Source: Sphingomonas sp. Leaf67 (GTDB lineage Bacteria > Pseudomonadota > Alphaproteobacteria > Sphingomonadales > Sphingomonadaceae). Taken from it: a DNA stretch of 64,000 nucleotides. The DNA is taken from contig NZ_LMLP01000025.1 in assembly GCF_001421965.1 (NCBI RefSeq), forward strand, positions 1 through 64,000, given 5' to 3'. This document shows positions 43,667 to 53,562 of this stretch, in pieces (the first letter of the stretch is position 1; the number at the start of each line of letters is the position of its first letter). The notes beneath the pieces were generated by a model. It did not search any database and was not told the origin of the DNA. It saw nothing but the letters and a program-made list of their open reading frames with translations. The translations under genes and the position numbers were made by a program.

Positions 43667-45253
43667 CTATAGCGCGGTGAAGCGGAAATCGCGGAAGCGC
43701 GCGGTGCCCTGTCCCGCCGAATAGAGGCCGGGGCGCAGCATCAGAAACCCGCCGCGCACATTGTGGTGATAGCCCGACACCTCCATGCCGCGGTCGAAGC
43801 GTTGCCACGTCCGGCCATCGTCGCTGCTGGTGTGATAGGCGACGATGTGCCGGTCGTTGGTGACGCGCATCCGCATCCGGCGGCCATGGCGGTTGGCGGG
43901 CCGCCCGCGCTCGATGCCATATTGGTGGGTGACGAAGCGCTGTTCGTCGAAGCCCAACCCGCAATACAGCTTGTCGTCGTAGAACAGGATCAGCCCGGCC
44001 GTCCCGCCCGGTGCGATCTCGATATCGCATTCGAAGCGATAGCCGGTATCGCCCGCGATCAGCAGCAGTGGCGCGCCGTCCGACGGCGCCTTGCCCTTCG
44101 CATCGAGCAGCAACGCGCCGTCCTGCACCCGTACCCGCCCGCGATCATCGGGCGCGGGGCGAAAGAAATTCCATTTGGTGCCGAGTGCCAGTGTCGCGAA
44201 ATCGTCCGACAGCGCCTGCCCATGGCGCACCGCGCTGCCACCCTTGGGCTTGGCGATCGGTTGCGACAGGTCGCCACCGGTCATGCGGAACCAGCCATCG
44301 GGCGTCCACTCGACCGGGTCGAGCAATGCCTGTCGCCCCAGCGTCCAATAACCGTTTTCATAGCCATGATAGACGGACCACCAGCTGCCGTCCGGCCCCT
44401 CGACCAGTGTCGCATGGCCGCGCGACCACCATTTTTCGGCAAGCGAGGAGGTACGGACGATCGGGTTGCCGGGATGATGCTCCCACGGGCCGTGGATCGA
44501 CTTCGACCGCGCGGCGATCACCATATGCCCGGTCGGCGGCCCCGCCGTGCCGCCAACGGCGGTGACGAGGTAGAAATAGTCGCCATGCCGCGTGACCTTC
44601 GGCCCTTCGGGGCTGAACCCCTCGACATCCCACGTGTCCGGATAGCGCCATGGATCATAGACATGCTCGACCTTGCCGACGGTGCGCAGGCCATCGTCGG
44701 ACAGGCGGATGCGGTCGCCGCCCGACAGGAACAGCCAGCGCGACCCGTCCTCGCCGACCGCATGGCCCGGATCGATATGATCGGGCAGCTTCAGGTCGAT
44801 CGGTTCCGACCATGGCCCGTCGATATGATCGGCCCAGATCACCCAGCTGGTCGTCGGGTTCTTGGTGGGCACGTAGAGGTAATAGCGGCCCTTGTGCCTG
44901 GTCAGTTCGGGTGCCCACACCGCACCGATATTCGTCGTCAGCGCGGCGGTGCGCGGGGTCCAGTTCACCAGATCGCGCGAATGCCAGATGACCAGCCCCG
45001 GATAGGAATCGAAGGTCGAGAAGGTCATGTAATAATCGCGACCATCCTTCAGGATCGTCGGATCGGGATGATCGCCCGCCATCAACGGGTTGAGGAAGCG
45101 CCCGTCGCCCAGATCGGCGATACGCTGGTTGTCATACCCGCGCCGATAGGGCGGGGCAGGGGCAGGCACCGCCGCACCCGCCGCGGGCAGCGTGGCGAGC
45201 GCGCCGCCCAGCGCCGCCCCCGCCATCACCCCCCGGCGCGAGAAACCGCTCAC
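43667..45253 (-). CDS. GH43 beta-xylosidase/arabinofuranosidase-like enzyme
   Basis: 528 residues. A twin-arginine signal (FSRRGVMAGAALGG) precedes a five-bladed GH43 propeller. The base Asp is in AGDHPDPTI, a second Asp in the PxxxDPGHAV region, and the acid Glu in DVEGFSPEGPKV. The C-terminal concanavalin-like sandwich (FATLALGTKWNFF to RFRDFRF) is the usual GH43 beta-xylosidase C-domain. The GTG start overlaps the stop of the upstream TBDR by four bases, so uptake receptor and enzyme are translationally coupled. Substrate is likely an arabinose- or xylose-decorated plant polymer. Confidence 0.9.
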   Translation of the reverse strand: MSGFSRRGVMAGAALGGALATLPAAGAAVPAPAPPYRRGYDNQRIADLGDGRFLNPLMAGDHPDPTILKDGRDYYMTFSTFDSYPGLVIWHSRDLVNWTPRTAALTTNIGAVWAPELTRHKGRYYLYVPTKNPTTSWVIWADHIDGPWSEPIDLKLPDHIDPGHAVGEDGSRWLFLSGGDRIRLSDDGLRTVGKVEHVYDPWRYPDTWDVEGFSPEGPKVTRHGDYFYLVTAVGGTAGPPTGHMVIAARSKSIHGPWEHHPGNPIVRTSSLAEKWWSRGHATLVEGPDGSWWSVYHGYENGYWTLGRQALLDPVEWTPDGWFRMTGGDLSQPIAKPKGGSAVRHGQALSDDFATLALGTKWNFFRPAPDDRGRVRVQDGALLLDAKGKAPSDGAPLLLIAGDTGYRFECDIEIAPGGTAGLILFYDDKLYCGLGFDEQRFVTHQYGIERGRPANRHGRRMRMRVTNDRHIVAYHTSSDDGRTWQRFDRGMEVSGYHHNVRGGFLMLRPGLYSAGQGTARFRDFRFTAL

Positions 45254-48093
45254 ATCTTCACCCGCGCGCCGACCAGCAGCGTGCGCCCGAAATGGTTGTT
45301 CTCGTAATTGCGGCGTGCATCGACGTCGACGATCCGGCGGCGATAGGCGTCGGTCAGGTTCGTCCCCTCGATCGACAGTTCAAGGAAGTCGGTCAGCTTG
45401 TACCGGATCGACGCATCGACGTTCGCGATCGAGTCATAGCCTTCGAAGATATTGCCCGTCCCCGATCCGCCATCGACATAGGGACCGCGATACGCGACCG
45501 ATGTGCGCGCGCTGAACTTTGCGTCTTCATAATAGAGCGTCGCGTTGAACTGACGCTTCGACACATTGTACAGCGTCTCGGTCCGGGTGATCGTCGGCAG
45601 CGCGCCGCCGGGCACGGTCGCCGGACCCTGTTGCGTGTAATCGGCGTCGGACCGGACGAACGTCGCGTTCACGATCCCGCCGAAGTTGCGCAGTACGCCG
45701 GGCAGGAAGCGGAACGGGGCCTGCAACGCGATCTCGATCCCGTCGAGCGATGCGCCCTGACCATTGCCGGTGGTCGAGATCGTCCAGATGTCCTGCGACT
45801 GGAGCGCGGGGTTCAGCGCGGCGGGCGATGATGACACCAGCACCGATGGCGACAGGCCGGTTTCGGTGAAGGTGCCGCTGCGCGAGATCGCGACCGGGAA
45901 GCTCGCCACATCCTTGCGGAACACCGCGACCGAGAACGCGGATTGCGGCGCGAAATACCATTCGGCGGCCAGATCGTAATTCGTCGCGCGGAATGGATCG
46001 AGGAACGGGTTGCCGCTGGTCACGCGGAAATTGAACCCGTCGGCCGATCCGCCTGGCGTCAGGTTGCCGAGCGACGGGCGGGTGATGACCTTGGCAATCG
46101 CGCCGCGGACGATGATGTCGCTGGTCGGATACAGCGCGACGTTCATCGACGGCAGCCAGTCCTCGTAATCGCGCTTCACCGTCACGTTGACGCCGCTGTT
46201 GATGCCATAGGACGACTGGTCGGTCCGGACATAGCGGATGCCGGCATTGGCGGCATATTCGAGACCGAATACCGTGCCCTTGGCATCGAATTGCAGATAG
46301 CCGCCCTTCGTCTCCTCGACCACGCCGCGATTATTGCCGACATCGAGCGCGAGCGGGCGGTTATACAGGCCGGTAAAGTCGGTCACCGCGTCGAAATTGG
46401 GGATCAGCCACTGTAGCGACGTGCCCGACGGCGCGTTCGATCCCTTCAGCGTGAACAGGTCCGACAACGCATCGGTCGCCTGGAACCCATATACCGCGGT
46501 CGGGCCGAAGGCGGTGCTGGCCGAACAGGTGATCGTCCCCAGCACCAGATCGCGTCCGCCATTGCCGCACACCGCCGTATCGCGGGTGAAGGCGGTGATG
46601 TCATAGTCGTAGCGCCGCCACATGCCGCCGGCGCGGACCTGAAACCCCTCCGCCACGTCCCATTCGGTGCGCAGTTGCGCGGTCTTGAACTGGTTCACCA
46701 CGTCCGATGGTCGGTCGCGGATTTCGGCGAGCTGGAAATTCGCCGGATCGGTCACGCTGGTGCCGAAGGCGAGCAGCGGCGAGTCCCGGTTCGAATAATC
46801 GTAGCGATAGCCCTGCGCATCGCGATCGTCGAACACCAGCGTCGTTTCGACCGGCACGCTGGCGTCGGACTTCGAATAGCCGCCGAGCAGGGTGAAGCGG
46901 AACTTGTCGCTCAGGTCCTGATCCCAGGTGCCGCCGATCTGGTAGAATTCGGTCTGCGACTGGCGGAAATAATGCTCGGTGCGAACCCATGCGTCGTTCA
47001 GCGTTGCCGACACCATGTTGTTGTTATCGTCATAGGTCGGGTTGAGCACGTCGGTCTGCCGCTCGTTCGACCGCAGCAGCACCTCGCCCCATTTCTCGCG
47101 ACGGTCGGCGCGGAAGCGCGAATACAGGCCGTCGATCGACACCTTGGTCGCGTCGGTCGGCGACCATTGCACGCTGCCGGTCAGGCCGAGACGCTCGCGG
47201 CTATGCTCGACCTCGCCATAGCGCGGGATACGCGGATGGAAGGAGAGGGCGGCACGGTCGCAGGCGGCCCCGGCGATATACGTCCCGCCGCGATTGGGGG
47301 CGGTCCAGCAAGGCGTGCCGTCGACCGAATCGAACCGTGCCTGTGCCCAGCGGACGGTATTGTTGCCGATCTCCTTGGTCCGCGTGTCCTGATACGCGGC
47401 GGAGATCGATGCGCCGAGCGTCCCGTCGGGTGATTTCCAGCCGACCAGCCCGGCAAAGCGCGGGCCGACCGTCTTCGACAAATCATTGTAATTGGCGACC
47501 GCCGAAGCGGCGACGGTCAGCCCGGTCTTGCCCGCCAGCGGGTTGCCGGTGTTCAGGTCGACGACCGCGCCCAGCGACCCCTCGTCGAGATCGGCGGAGG
47601 CGGTCTTGTGGACGACGATCGAGCTGAACAGTTCGGATGCGAACACGTTGAAATCGAACGACCGGTCGCGATTGGCCGACGCACCGTCGCTCGACGTCGT
47701 GACCGTCTCCAGCCCGTTGACCCGGACACGGGTGAATTGCGCGCCGAGACCGCGGACGGTGATCGCGCGGCCCTCGCCACCATCGCGCTGGATCGCGATG
47801 CCGGGAATGCGCTGCAGCGATTCGGCGAGGTTCTGATCGGGGAATTTGCCGATGTCTTCGGCGACGATTGCGTCGACCGCGCCGACCGACTGGCGCTTCA
47901 CGTTCAGCGCGGCGTTCAGCGACGCGCGAAAGCCGGTGACGACGATCTCGGCTTCGGCATCCTCGGTGGCGACCGGTGCCGGATCGGTTCCGGTCGGGGC
48001 AGCATCCTGCGCATGGCCGGTGCCGGCCAGCGTGACCAGCGAGGTGGCGGCCAGCAGTGCGCGGACGATCTGGCGGCGGTGACGAAATTGCAT
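45250..48093 (-). CDS. TonB-dependent receptor of the pectin/xylan locus
   Basis: 947 residues. Signal peptide (ALLAATSLVTLAGTGHAQ), TonB box AEIVVTGFRASLNAALNVKR, and plug motif FPDQNLAESLQRIPGIAIQR. This FRASL/KFPDQN type is the carbohydrate-transporting receptor group of Caulobacter, Xanthomonas and sphingomonads. It ends in LLVGARVKM rather than an aromatic residue. Divergent from the pectate lyase gene with a candidate LacI operator between them, and coupled to GH43 downstream. The ligand is probably an oligosaccharide released by those enzymes. Confidence 0.93.
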   Translation of the reverse strand: MQFRHRRQIVRALLAATSLVTLAGTGHAQDAAPTGTDPAPVATEDAEAEIVVTGFRASLNAALNVKRQSVGAVDAIVAEDIGKFPDQNLAESLQRIPGIAIQRDGGEGRAITVRGLGAQFTRVRVNGLETVTTSSDGASANRDRSFDFNVFASELFSSIVVHKTASADLDEGSLGAVVDLNTGNPLAGKTGLTVAASAVANYNDLSKTVGPRFAGLVGWKSPDGTLGASISAAYQDTRTKEIGNNTVRWAQARFDSVDGTPCWTAPNRGGTYIAGAACDRAALSFHPRIPRYGEVEHSRERLGLTGSVQWSPTDATKVSIDGLYSRFRADRREKWGEVLLRSNERQTDVLNPTYDDNNNMVSATLNDAWVRTEHYFRQSQTEFYQIGGTWDQDLSDKFRFTLLGGYSKSDASVPVETTLVFDDRDAQGYRYDYSNRDSPLLAFGTSVTDPANFQLAEIRDRPSDVVNQFKTAQLRTEWDVAEGFQVRAGGMWRRYDYDITAFTRDTAVCGNGGRDLVLGTITCSASTAFGPTAVYGFQATDALSDLFTLKGSNAPSGTSLQWLIPNFDAVTDFTGLYNRPLALDVGNNRGVVEETKGGYLQFDAKGTVFGLEYAANAGIRYVRTDQSSYGINSGVNVTVKRDYEDWLPSMNVALYPTSDIIVRGAIAKVITRPSLGNLTPGGSADGFNFRVTSGNPFLDPFRATNYDLAAEWYFAPQSAFSVAVFRKDVASFPVAISRSGTFTETGLSPSVLVSSSPAALNPALQSQDIWTISTTGNGQGASLDGIEIALQAPFRFLPGVLRNFGGIVNATFVRSDADYTQQGPATVPGGALPTITRTETLYNVSKRQFNATLYYEDAKFSARTSVAYRGPYVDGGSGTGNIFEGYDSIANVDASIRYKLTDFLELSIEGTNLTDAYRRRIVDVDARRNYENNHFGRTLLVGARVKM

Positions 48094-48254
48094 TGCGAAC
48101 CCTCTCCCTATCGCGATGACACCGGGCGCAATCGTTTCACGCCTGATGTCATCCTCTGGTCGGCAAGGCGGAAAAATCGTTCCGCCGCGCCGTCGAACTC
48201 TTTCCGGGACGCCTGTCGGGTCCCGGAAATCCGGTTTTGCCGTTTTCGGCTTGA

Positions 48255-48267
48255 GAAACCGGTGTCA
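48255..48267. promoter_or_regulatory. LacI-type operator, copy 1
   Basis: GAAACCGGTGTCA, a near-palindrome around a central CG, 56 bp before the pectate lyase start and about 160 bp before the divergent TBDR start. The exact reverse complement occurs at 53563-53575 next to the lacI gene. CG-centred palindromes of this size are typical LacI-family sites. Confidence 0.7.
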
Positions 48268-48323
48268 ACGCGACATTGTGCCGACACGACGAAGCTGTCA
48301 AGAAGCGCGCGGAGAGGAAAATT

Positions 48324-49703
48324 ATGAACCGACTGACCTGCTTGGCCCTTGGCGGCCTGCTGTCGATCGCGAGCGCGGTGCTGCCGGCGTCGGCGCAAAC
48401 CGCACCGGCATCCGCGGCCATGACGGCCTTTCCGGGGGCGCAGGGTTGGGCGGCGGTGACCCCCGGCGGACGCGGCGGACGCATCGTCCGGGTGACGACG
48501 CTGGCAGCGGACGGGCCGGGATCGCTGAAGGCGGCGCTGGAGGCGAAAGGGCCGAGGATCGTCGTGTTCGAGGTCGGCGGGGTGATCGATCTCGGCCGCA
48601 CGACGCTGACCATTACCGAACCGTATCTGACCATCGCCGGACAGACCGCGCCGTCGCCCGGCATCACGCTGATCCGCGGCGGCATCGACATTCGCGCGCA
48701 TGACGTGATCGTCCGCCACCTGCGCGTGCGGCCGGGTCTGGACGGGCAACCCAAGCGATCGGGGTGGGAGGTCGATGCGATGAACACCGTGTCGGCGCAC
48801 AATGTCATCGTCGATCACTGCACGATGACCTGGGCGCTGGACGAAAACCTGTCCGCGTCAGGGCCGCGCTTCGACGGGGCGACGCCCGACGACTGGCGGC
48901 GCGGCACCAGCCACGACATCACCTTCAGCTACAATCTGTTGGCCGAGGGGCTGGCCGATGCCAGCCATCCCAAGGGCGAGCATAGCAAGGGGTCGCTGAT
49001 CCACGACAACGCGACGGGCATCCTGATCTGGCGCAACGTGTACGCCCATAATGTCGAGCGCAGCCCGCTGCTGAAGGGCGGGGTACAGGCGGCGGTGGTC
49101 AACAACCTGATCTACGACCCGGCCAGGCGCGCGGTGCATTACAACCTGATGGCGCTCGAATGGGCGGGCCATGCCTATCAGGAGGGCAAGCTGTCGGCGG
49201 TCGGCAATGTCATGCGCGGCGGGCCGTCGACCGACGAAGGGCTGCCGTTCCTGATGCTCGGCGGCGATGGCGACCTGCGCTATCACGGGCGCGACAATGT
49301 CGCGGTCGACCGGCACGGCAATCCGCTGCCGATGGTCGGGCGCTATGGCGTGACCCGCGCGAAGCTGATCGAGGTGAAGACGCCGCCGGTCTGGCCGGCC
49401 GGCCTGCCGGTGCTGCCCGCGCAGGATGTCGAGACGCATGTGCTCGCCCATGCCGGGGCGCGGCCATGGGACCGCGACGCCGACGATATCCGCGTGCTGT
49501 TTTTCGTCGCCGAGGGGCGCGGAAAGGTGATCGACGACGAACGCGAAGTGAGTGAATATCCGCATCCGGTGCCGACCACGGCACCCTTTGTCGAACCGGA
49601 ATGGGATCTTGCGACGATGGAGCCGAAATCGGGACGCTATCCGGGGCAGAAGGGGCCGATCCAGGAATCGCTGTCGGCCCGCGATCGGGCGATGCGGCAG
49701 TGA
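48324..49703 (+). CDS. Pectate lyase-like polysaccharide lyase (PL1 type)
   Basis: Exported right-handed beta-helix protein, 459 residues. Signal peptide (CLALGGLLSIASAVLPASAQ); start ATG 48324 after GGAGAGGA. Motifs resemble PL1 enzymes: FPGAQGWAAVTPGGRGGRI, TIAGQTAPSPGITLIRGGI, VIVDHCTMTWALDENLS (Ca-binding Asp region) and NVERSPLLKGG with the likely catalytic Arg. Expected to cleave polygalacturonate by beta-elimination outside the inner membrane. The GTG of the ThuA-cupin gene overlaps its stop, and a LacI operator precedes it. Confidence 0.85.
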   Translation: MNRLTCLALGGLLSIASAVLPASAQTAPASAAMTAFPGAQGWAAVTPGGRGGRIVRVTTLAADGPGSLKAALEAKGPRIVVFEVGGVIDLGRTTLTITEPYLTIAGQTAPSPGITLIRGGIDIRAHDVIVRHLRVRPGLDGQPKRSGWEVDAMNTVSAHNVIVDHCTMTWALDENLSASGPRFDGATPDDWRRGTSHDITFSYNLLAEGLADASHPKGEHSKGSLIHDNATGILIWRNVYAHNVERSPLLKGGVQAAVVNNLIYDPARRAVHYNLMALEWAGHAYQEGKLSAVGNVMRGGPSTDEGLPFLMLGGDGDLRYHGRDNVAVDRHGNPLPMVGRYGVTRAKLIEVKTPPVWPAGLPVLPAQDVETHVLAHAGARPWDRDADDIRVLFFVAEGRGKVIDDEREVSEYPHPVPTTAPFVEPEWDLATMEPKSGRYPGQKGPIQESLSARDRAMRQ

Positions 49704-50788
49704 TCCGGCGGGTCGTCGTCGCGGTGGTGGCGCTGCTGTGCGCCATGCCCGCCATCGCCGCGCCGCGCGTGCTGCTGTTCCACCGGGCGACCGGGTTCGT
49801 ACATGACTCGATCCCGACCGCCGTCGCCGCGCTCGATCGGCTGGCGCGGGAGCGCGGGCTGGAGCCGGTAGCGAGCGACGACCCGGCGGTGTTCGACAAG
49901 GCCGTGGACTATGCCGCGATCGTGCTGGTGTCGACGACGACCGATCCCAAGCGTCCCGAGACCGAATGGTTCGTCGGGCCGCGCCGCGATGCGCTGCAAC
50001 GCTATATCGAGGGCGGCGGCGGGGTGGTCGCGATCCATGCCGCGGCGGACTCGCACTATAACTGGCCATGGTATGCCAAGATGATCGGCGGCCGCTTCGC
50101 CCAGCATCCGCCGGGTGTGCCGGAGGCGGAGGTGAAGCGGTCGGCCGGGCGCCACCCGGCGATCGATGCGCTGCCCGACCGGTTCCGGATTCCCGACGAG
50201 TGGTATGGCTTTCGCGATTTGTCGACCGATCTCGATTCGCTGCTGACGTTCGATCCGCAGTCGATCGGCGCGAGCGACGTGAACCCCAAGCCGCTGGCAT
50301 GGGCGCATCGTGTCGGACAGGGGCGCGTTTTCTATACCGGGCTGGGCCATCGCAAGGAAAACTGGGCCGATCCGCGGCTGCTGGCGCATGTCGCCGGCGC
50401 GCTGGACTGGGCGACCGGGCGGGCGAGGGCACCGGCGATGATCGTGATCGACGAAGCGTCGACGCGCGTGCGCGAGGCACCGCCGCATGGCGCGATCGGA
50501 ACCGGCACGGCGTGGCGGATCACCGACCGGGTGCCGGGGCGGACGATGGAGTTCCGTCGCCGGACGCTAGACAAGGGCGCTGCGATCGGGCCGCACCGGA
50601 TCGACCATGACGAGGTGTATCAGGTCGTAACCGGCGAAGGCGAGGTGACCAGCGACGGCGTTACCTGTCGGGTTGGCGCGGGGACTACGGTGTATCTGTA
50701 CAGCGGGGCGTCGGTCGGGATCGCCCAGCGTGGCACCAGGCCATTGGCGCTGGTCGTCGCCTATCCGTTGGCAGCGCCGGTGCGTTAG
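49700..50788 (+). CDS. ThuA-like domain fused to a cupin
   Basis: 362 residues with signal peptide MIRRVVVAVVALLCAMPAIA. Residues about 22-240 form a ThuA-like (glutamine-amidotransferase fold) domain with RVLLFHRATGFVHDSIPTAV, YIEGGGGVVAIHAAADSHYN and VFYTGLGHRKENW. The last 110 residues are a cupin (GPHRIDHDEVYQVVTGEGEV; VYLYSGASVGIAQRGTRPLA). The metal ligands would be the His and Glu residues of HRIDHDEVY. The GTG start overlaps the pectate lyase stop (GTGA). Role unknown; ThuA proteins are often found in sugar-degradation loci. The 3' end overlaps the convergent esterase gene by four bases. Confidence 0.85.
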   Translation: MIRRVVVAVVALLCAMPAIAAPRVLLFHRATGFVHDSIPTAVAALDRLARERGLEPVASDDPAVFDKAVDYAAIVLVSTTTDPKRPETEWFVGPRRDALQRYIEGGGGVVAIHAAADSHYNWPWYAKMIGGRFAQHPPGVPEAEVKRSAGRHPAIDALPDRFRIPDEWYGFRDLSTDLDSLLTFDPQSIGASDVNPKPLAWAHRVGQGRVFYTGLGHRKENWADPRLLAHVAGALDWATGRARAPAMIVIDEASTRVREAPPHGAIGTGTAWRITDRVPGRTMEFRRRTLDKGAAIGPHRIDHDEVYQVVTGEGEVTSDGVTCRVGAGTTVYLYSGASVGIAQRGTRPLALVVAYPLAAPVR

Positions 50789-52317
50789 GTCCCCGGCTGG
50801 ATATAGGGGAACCGGGCGAAGAGTTCGCGTTCCCAGCCGCGGGGATTGTCGACGACGCGGCTGACGGTATCGAACAGCATCGTCTGGCGGCGGGGCAGGG
50901 TGTAGCGCGGCCAGTTCGCCCCAGGGTTGCCGTGCCGTGCCAGCGATGCGAAGGCGGCCTGCATCCGCCGGGACAGCGCACGGGCGGCGGGGCCGGTGCC
51001 GCTCATCGATCCGGGCGCGTCGAGCGTGCCGAAGACCAGCGGAATGTCGTCGGTATGTGCCGCGCGACCGCCGGGCCGGACGGGCGAACTGTAATCGAGC
51101 TGATAGACCCAGGCGGCGGCACTGGCGGCGGCGCGGGTCTCCGCCTCGATCACCTGCCCCGGCCAGCTGCGCCCGGCGGTGGTTGCGCGGTACAGGACGT
51201 CGTTCGGCGTCATCGCCGGGAATCGCGCGCAATACTGCGCGACGACCCATTCCGGCGGGGCGTCGACGCGCAGCTGTGGGGCGATGCGCGCCGCCAGATT
51301 GGTCCAGTTCAGGTCGGGCGGCGGCGCGATGAAGGCGCGGGTTTCCTCGCGGGTATTGCCCAGAATCAACGGAATAGCGCGACCTTGCGGGTGCGCGTCG
51401 GGCCAGAAGGGATGGCGGTGCAGCGACCGCATGTCGAGCACCGGCCCCATATACACGCCGCCGCCAAGGATCGGGTCTTCGGCATCCAGCGCGTCGATCA
51501 GGCGGGCCACGGGAAGGGTTGCGGCTTGTGCCGGCGTGGCTTTCAGGCGGGTCAGGAACGCTTCAGCGCGGCGGGTGGCGTTGAGGGGGCCGGAGGCGGT
51601 GACCTGTTGCCCGCTCATGGTCGCGGCGGCGTGGAACAGGCCTTTGGCATCGGGCATCGCCATGAGGGTCGCGATCTTCGCGCCGCCGCCCGACTGGCCG
51701 AACAGCATGACGCGGTTCGGGTCGCCGCCGAAGTTGGCGATGTTGCCACGTATCCATTGGAGTGCGAGCAATTGATCGCGTTGTCCGACATTGCCGCTGT
51801 CGGGAAAGCGCGGGTCGAGGCGGGCGAGATAGAGATAGCCGAGCGCATTCAGCCGGTGGTTGACCGTCACCACCACGACGTCGCCCGATGCCGCCAGATG
51901 ATGGCCGTAGACCTGCGGTTCGACGACGGTACCGTTCGAATAGGCACCGCCGTGGAGATAGACCATGACCGGCCGGTTCGCACCGGCGCGGGCGTCGGGT
52001 GTCCAGACGTTGAGGAACAGGCAGTCCTCCTGCTGGTCGCCGATGTTGGCACGTTGCGGACAGGAGGGGCCGAATGCCGTTGCCGCCTGTATGTCGCGCA
52101 GGGGAGCGGGGGCGGTAACCGGCTGGAATCGCTGGTGGCTGGCGTCTGTGCCGTAGCGGATGCCGCGAAAGACGTGGATGCCAGCTTCGGCCGTGCCGCG
52201 CCAGCGGCCGGCGGGGGCGGTGACGACCGGATCGGCCGCGGCAGCGCGGGCCGGGCGAACGAGCGCGAGGGCGGCGGCACCGGCGATCACGTCGCGGCGA
52301 GTGGTCGATGGGGTCAT
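50785..52317 (-). CDS. Exported type-B carboxylesterase
   Basis: 510 residues, alpha/beta-hydrolase. A twin-arginine signal (TTRRDVIAGAAALALV) is followed by the type-B core: EDCLFLNVWTP, VMVYLHGGAYSNG (oxyanion hole) and VMLFGQSGGGAK with the nucleophile Ser. The acid is probably in NTREETRAF and the His in AAHTDDIPLVFG. In a pectin/xylan locus it may remove acyl groups (acetyl, methyl or feruloyl) from the polymer, but the family is broad. Its stop overlaps the convergent ThuA-cupin gene. Confidence 0.88.
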   Translation of the reverse strand: MTPSTTRRDVIAGAAALALVRPARAAAADPVVTAPAGRWRGTAEAGIHVFRGIRYGTDASHQRFQPVTAPAPLRDIQAATAFGPSCPQRANIGDQQEDCLFLNVWTPDARAGANRPVMVYLHGGAYSNGTVVEPQVYGHHLAASGDVVVVTVNHRLNALGYLYLARLDPRFPDSGNVGQRDQLLALQWIRGNIANFGGDPNRVMLFGQSGGGAKIATLMAMPDAKGLFHAAATMSGQQVTASGPLNATRRAEAFLTRLKATPAQAATLPVARLIDALDAEDPILGGGVYMGPVLDMRSLHRHPFWPDAHPQGRAIPLILGNTREETRAFIAPPPDLNWTNLAARIAPQLRVDAPPEWVVAQYCARFPAMTPNDVLYRATTAGRSWPGQVIEAETRAAASAAAWVYQLDYSSPVRPGGRAAHTDDIPLVFGTLDAPGSMSGTGPAARALSRRMQAAFASLARHGNPGANWPRYTLPRRQTMLFDTVSRVVDNPRGWERELFARFPYIQPGT

Positions 52318-52360
52318 GGGGCCTCTCCTTCGTCCGAAGCCCGGGACCGTTGTGGCGGTG

Positions 52361-52410
52361 CTTCGATACGGGTCTTCGACTTCGCTCAGCCCCTACTCAG
52401 CACGAACGGG
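52361..52410. repeat. Half copy of the sphingomonad-type palindromic repeat
   Basis: About 50 bp (CTTCGATACGGGTCTTCGAC...CACGAACGGG). Its reverse complement matches the left half of the full repeat at 55953-56061 with few differences. It lies between the esterase and lacI genes. Confidence 0.75.
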
Positions 52411-52456
52411 GATCGCGTTCAGATGCAGGGTAATCGGTGTCATTCGTCGCCGCAAG

Positions 52457-53494
52457 TCATGGCTGCGGCTTGCCGACCGAGGCGCGGCGGATCAGCGTCG
52501 AGACGAACATCGTCGGTTCGGCGGGTTCGGCAGGATCGGTGGCGTCCTCGTTGTCCTCGCCGATCAGTTTCAGGGCAGCGGCGCGGGCCATGGTCGCGAT
52601 TGGCCAGCGGACGGTGGTGAGCGGCGGCCAGAGGTGCGAGGCGATCGAAGTGTCGTCGAAGCCGACGATCGACAGATCCTCGGGCACGTCCAGCCCGCGC
52701 TGGCGGGCGATATGCAGCGCGCCCGCCGCCATTTCGTCGTTGGAGGAAAAGATCGCGGTCGGGCGCGGCGACAGGTCGAGCAACCGTTCGGCGGCGCGCA
52801 TCCCCGATTCGAACTGGTAATTCCCCTGCGCGATCCACGTCCGCTGCACGCCGAGACCGGCGGCCTCCATCGCTTCTTCATAGCCCTGCTGCCGTTCGAA
52901 CGCCGAGCGGAAGCCGTGCGGGCCGGCGATCATGCAGATGCGGCGATGGCCGGCGGCAAGCAGATGTTCGATCGCGCCCCGCACCGCCTCCCGATCGTTC
53001 GACGACACCATATGCGCGGGATCGTCGAATGCGGCCGAGCCCATGCGGACATAGCGACAGCCGATCTGCGTACAGAGTTCGGCCAGCGCGTCGTTTTCGG
53101 AAATGGGCGGCAGCAACATCACCCCGTACGGGCGCTGCCGTTCGAGAAAGCGGCGGATTTCGTCGCGCATATCGGGCGCGCCGCGATCGACCGGGTGGAC
53201 CAGCAGTTCGAATTCGGTGTCGCGCAGCACCTCCAGCAAACCCTGCTGCACGCGCAGCACCATTTGCGCATTGGGATTGTCGTGGATCAGCGCGATCAGG
53301 AAATTGCGGCGCAGCGCAAGGGCGCGCGCCTGCGGATTGGGGATGTACCCCAGTTCGGCGATGACGGCCTGTACCTTTTCGCGCGTATCGTTGTTCAGCA
53401 GCGGCGACTGGTTGATGACCCGGCTGACCGTCTTTTTCGAGACGCCGGCTAGTCGGGCGACGTCGTTGATCGTCGGTTGGCCGCTTTTCTTCAT
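52457..53494 (-). CDS. LacI-family transcriptional regulator
   Basis: 345 residues. The N-terminal HTH (INDVARLAGVSKKTVSRVIN) and hinge helix (NPQARALALRR) are followed by a periplasmic-binding-type sensor domain (FLIALIHDNPNAQMVLRVQQ; DDPAHMVSSNDREAVRGAIE; PTAIFSSNDEMAAGALH). Probably a repressor released by a sugar or sugar acid from polymer breakdown. A 13-bp palindrome lies 69 bases before its start, in the gap shared with the divergent hydratase gene, and recurs before the pectate lyase. ATG 53494 chosen; the frame extends to 53614 without domain support. Confidence 0.93.
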   Translation of the reverse strand: MKKSGQPTINDVARLAGVSKKTVSRVINQSPLLNNDTREKVQAVIAELGYIPNPQARALALRRNFLIALIHDNPNAQMVLRVQQGLLEVLRDTEFELLVHPVDRGAPDMRDEIRRFLERQRPYGVMLLPPISENDALAELCTQIGCRYVRMGSAAFDDPAHMVSSNDREAVRGAIEHLLAAGHRRICMIAGPHGFRSAFERQQGYEEAMEAAGLGVQRTWIAQGNYQFESGMRAAERLLDLSPRPTAIFSSNDEMAAGALHIARQRGLDVPEDLSIVGFDDTSIASHLWPPLTTVRWPIATMARAAALKLIGEDNEDATDPAEPAEPTMFVSTLIRRASVGKPQP

Positions 53495-53562
53495 GTGCCA
53501 GCGATAGCGGGGGCCGGGGCATCCGCCAATGTCCCGCCCGGACGATTCTTCCCGCTTGTGAC

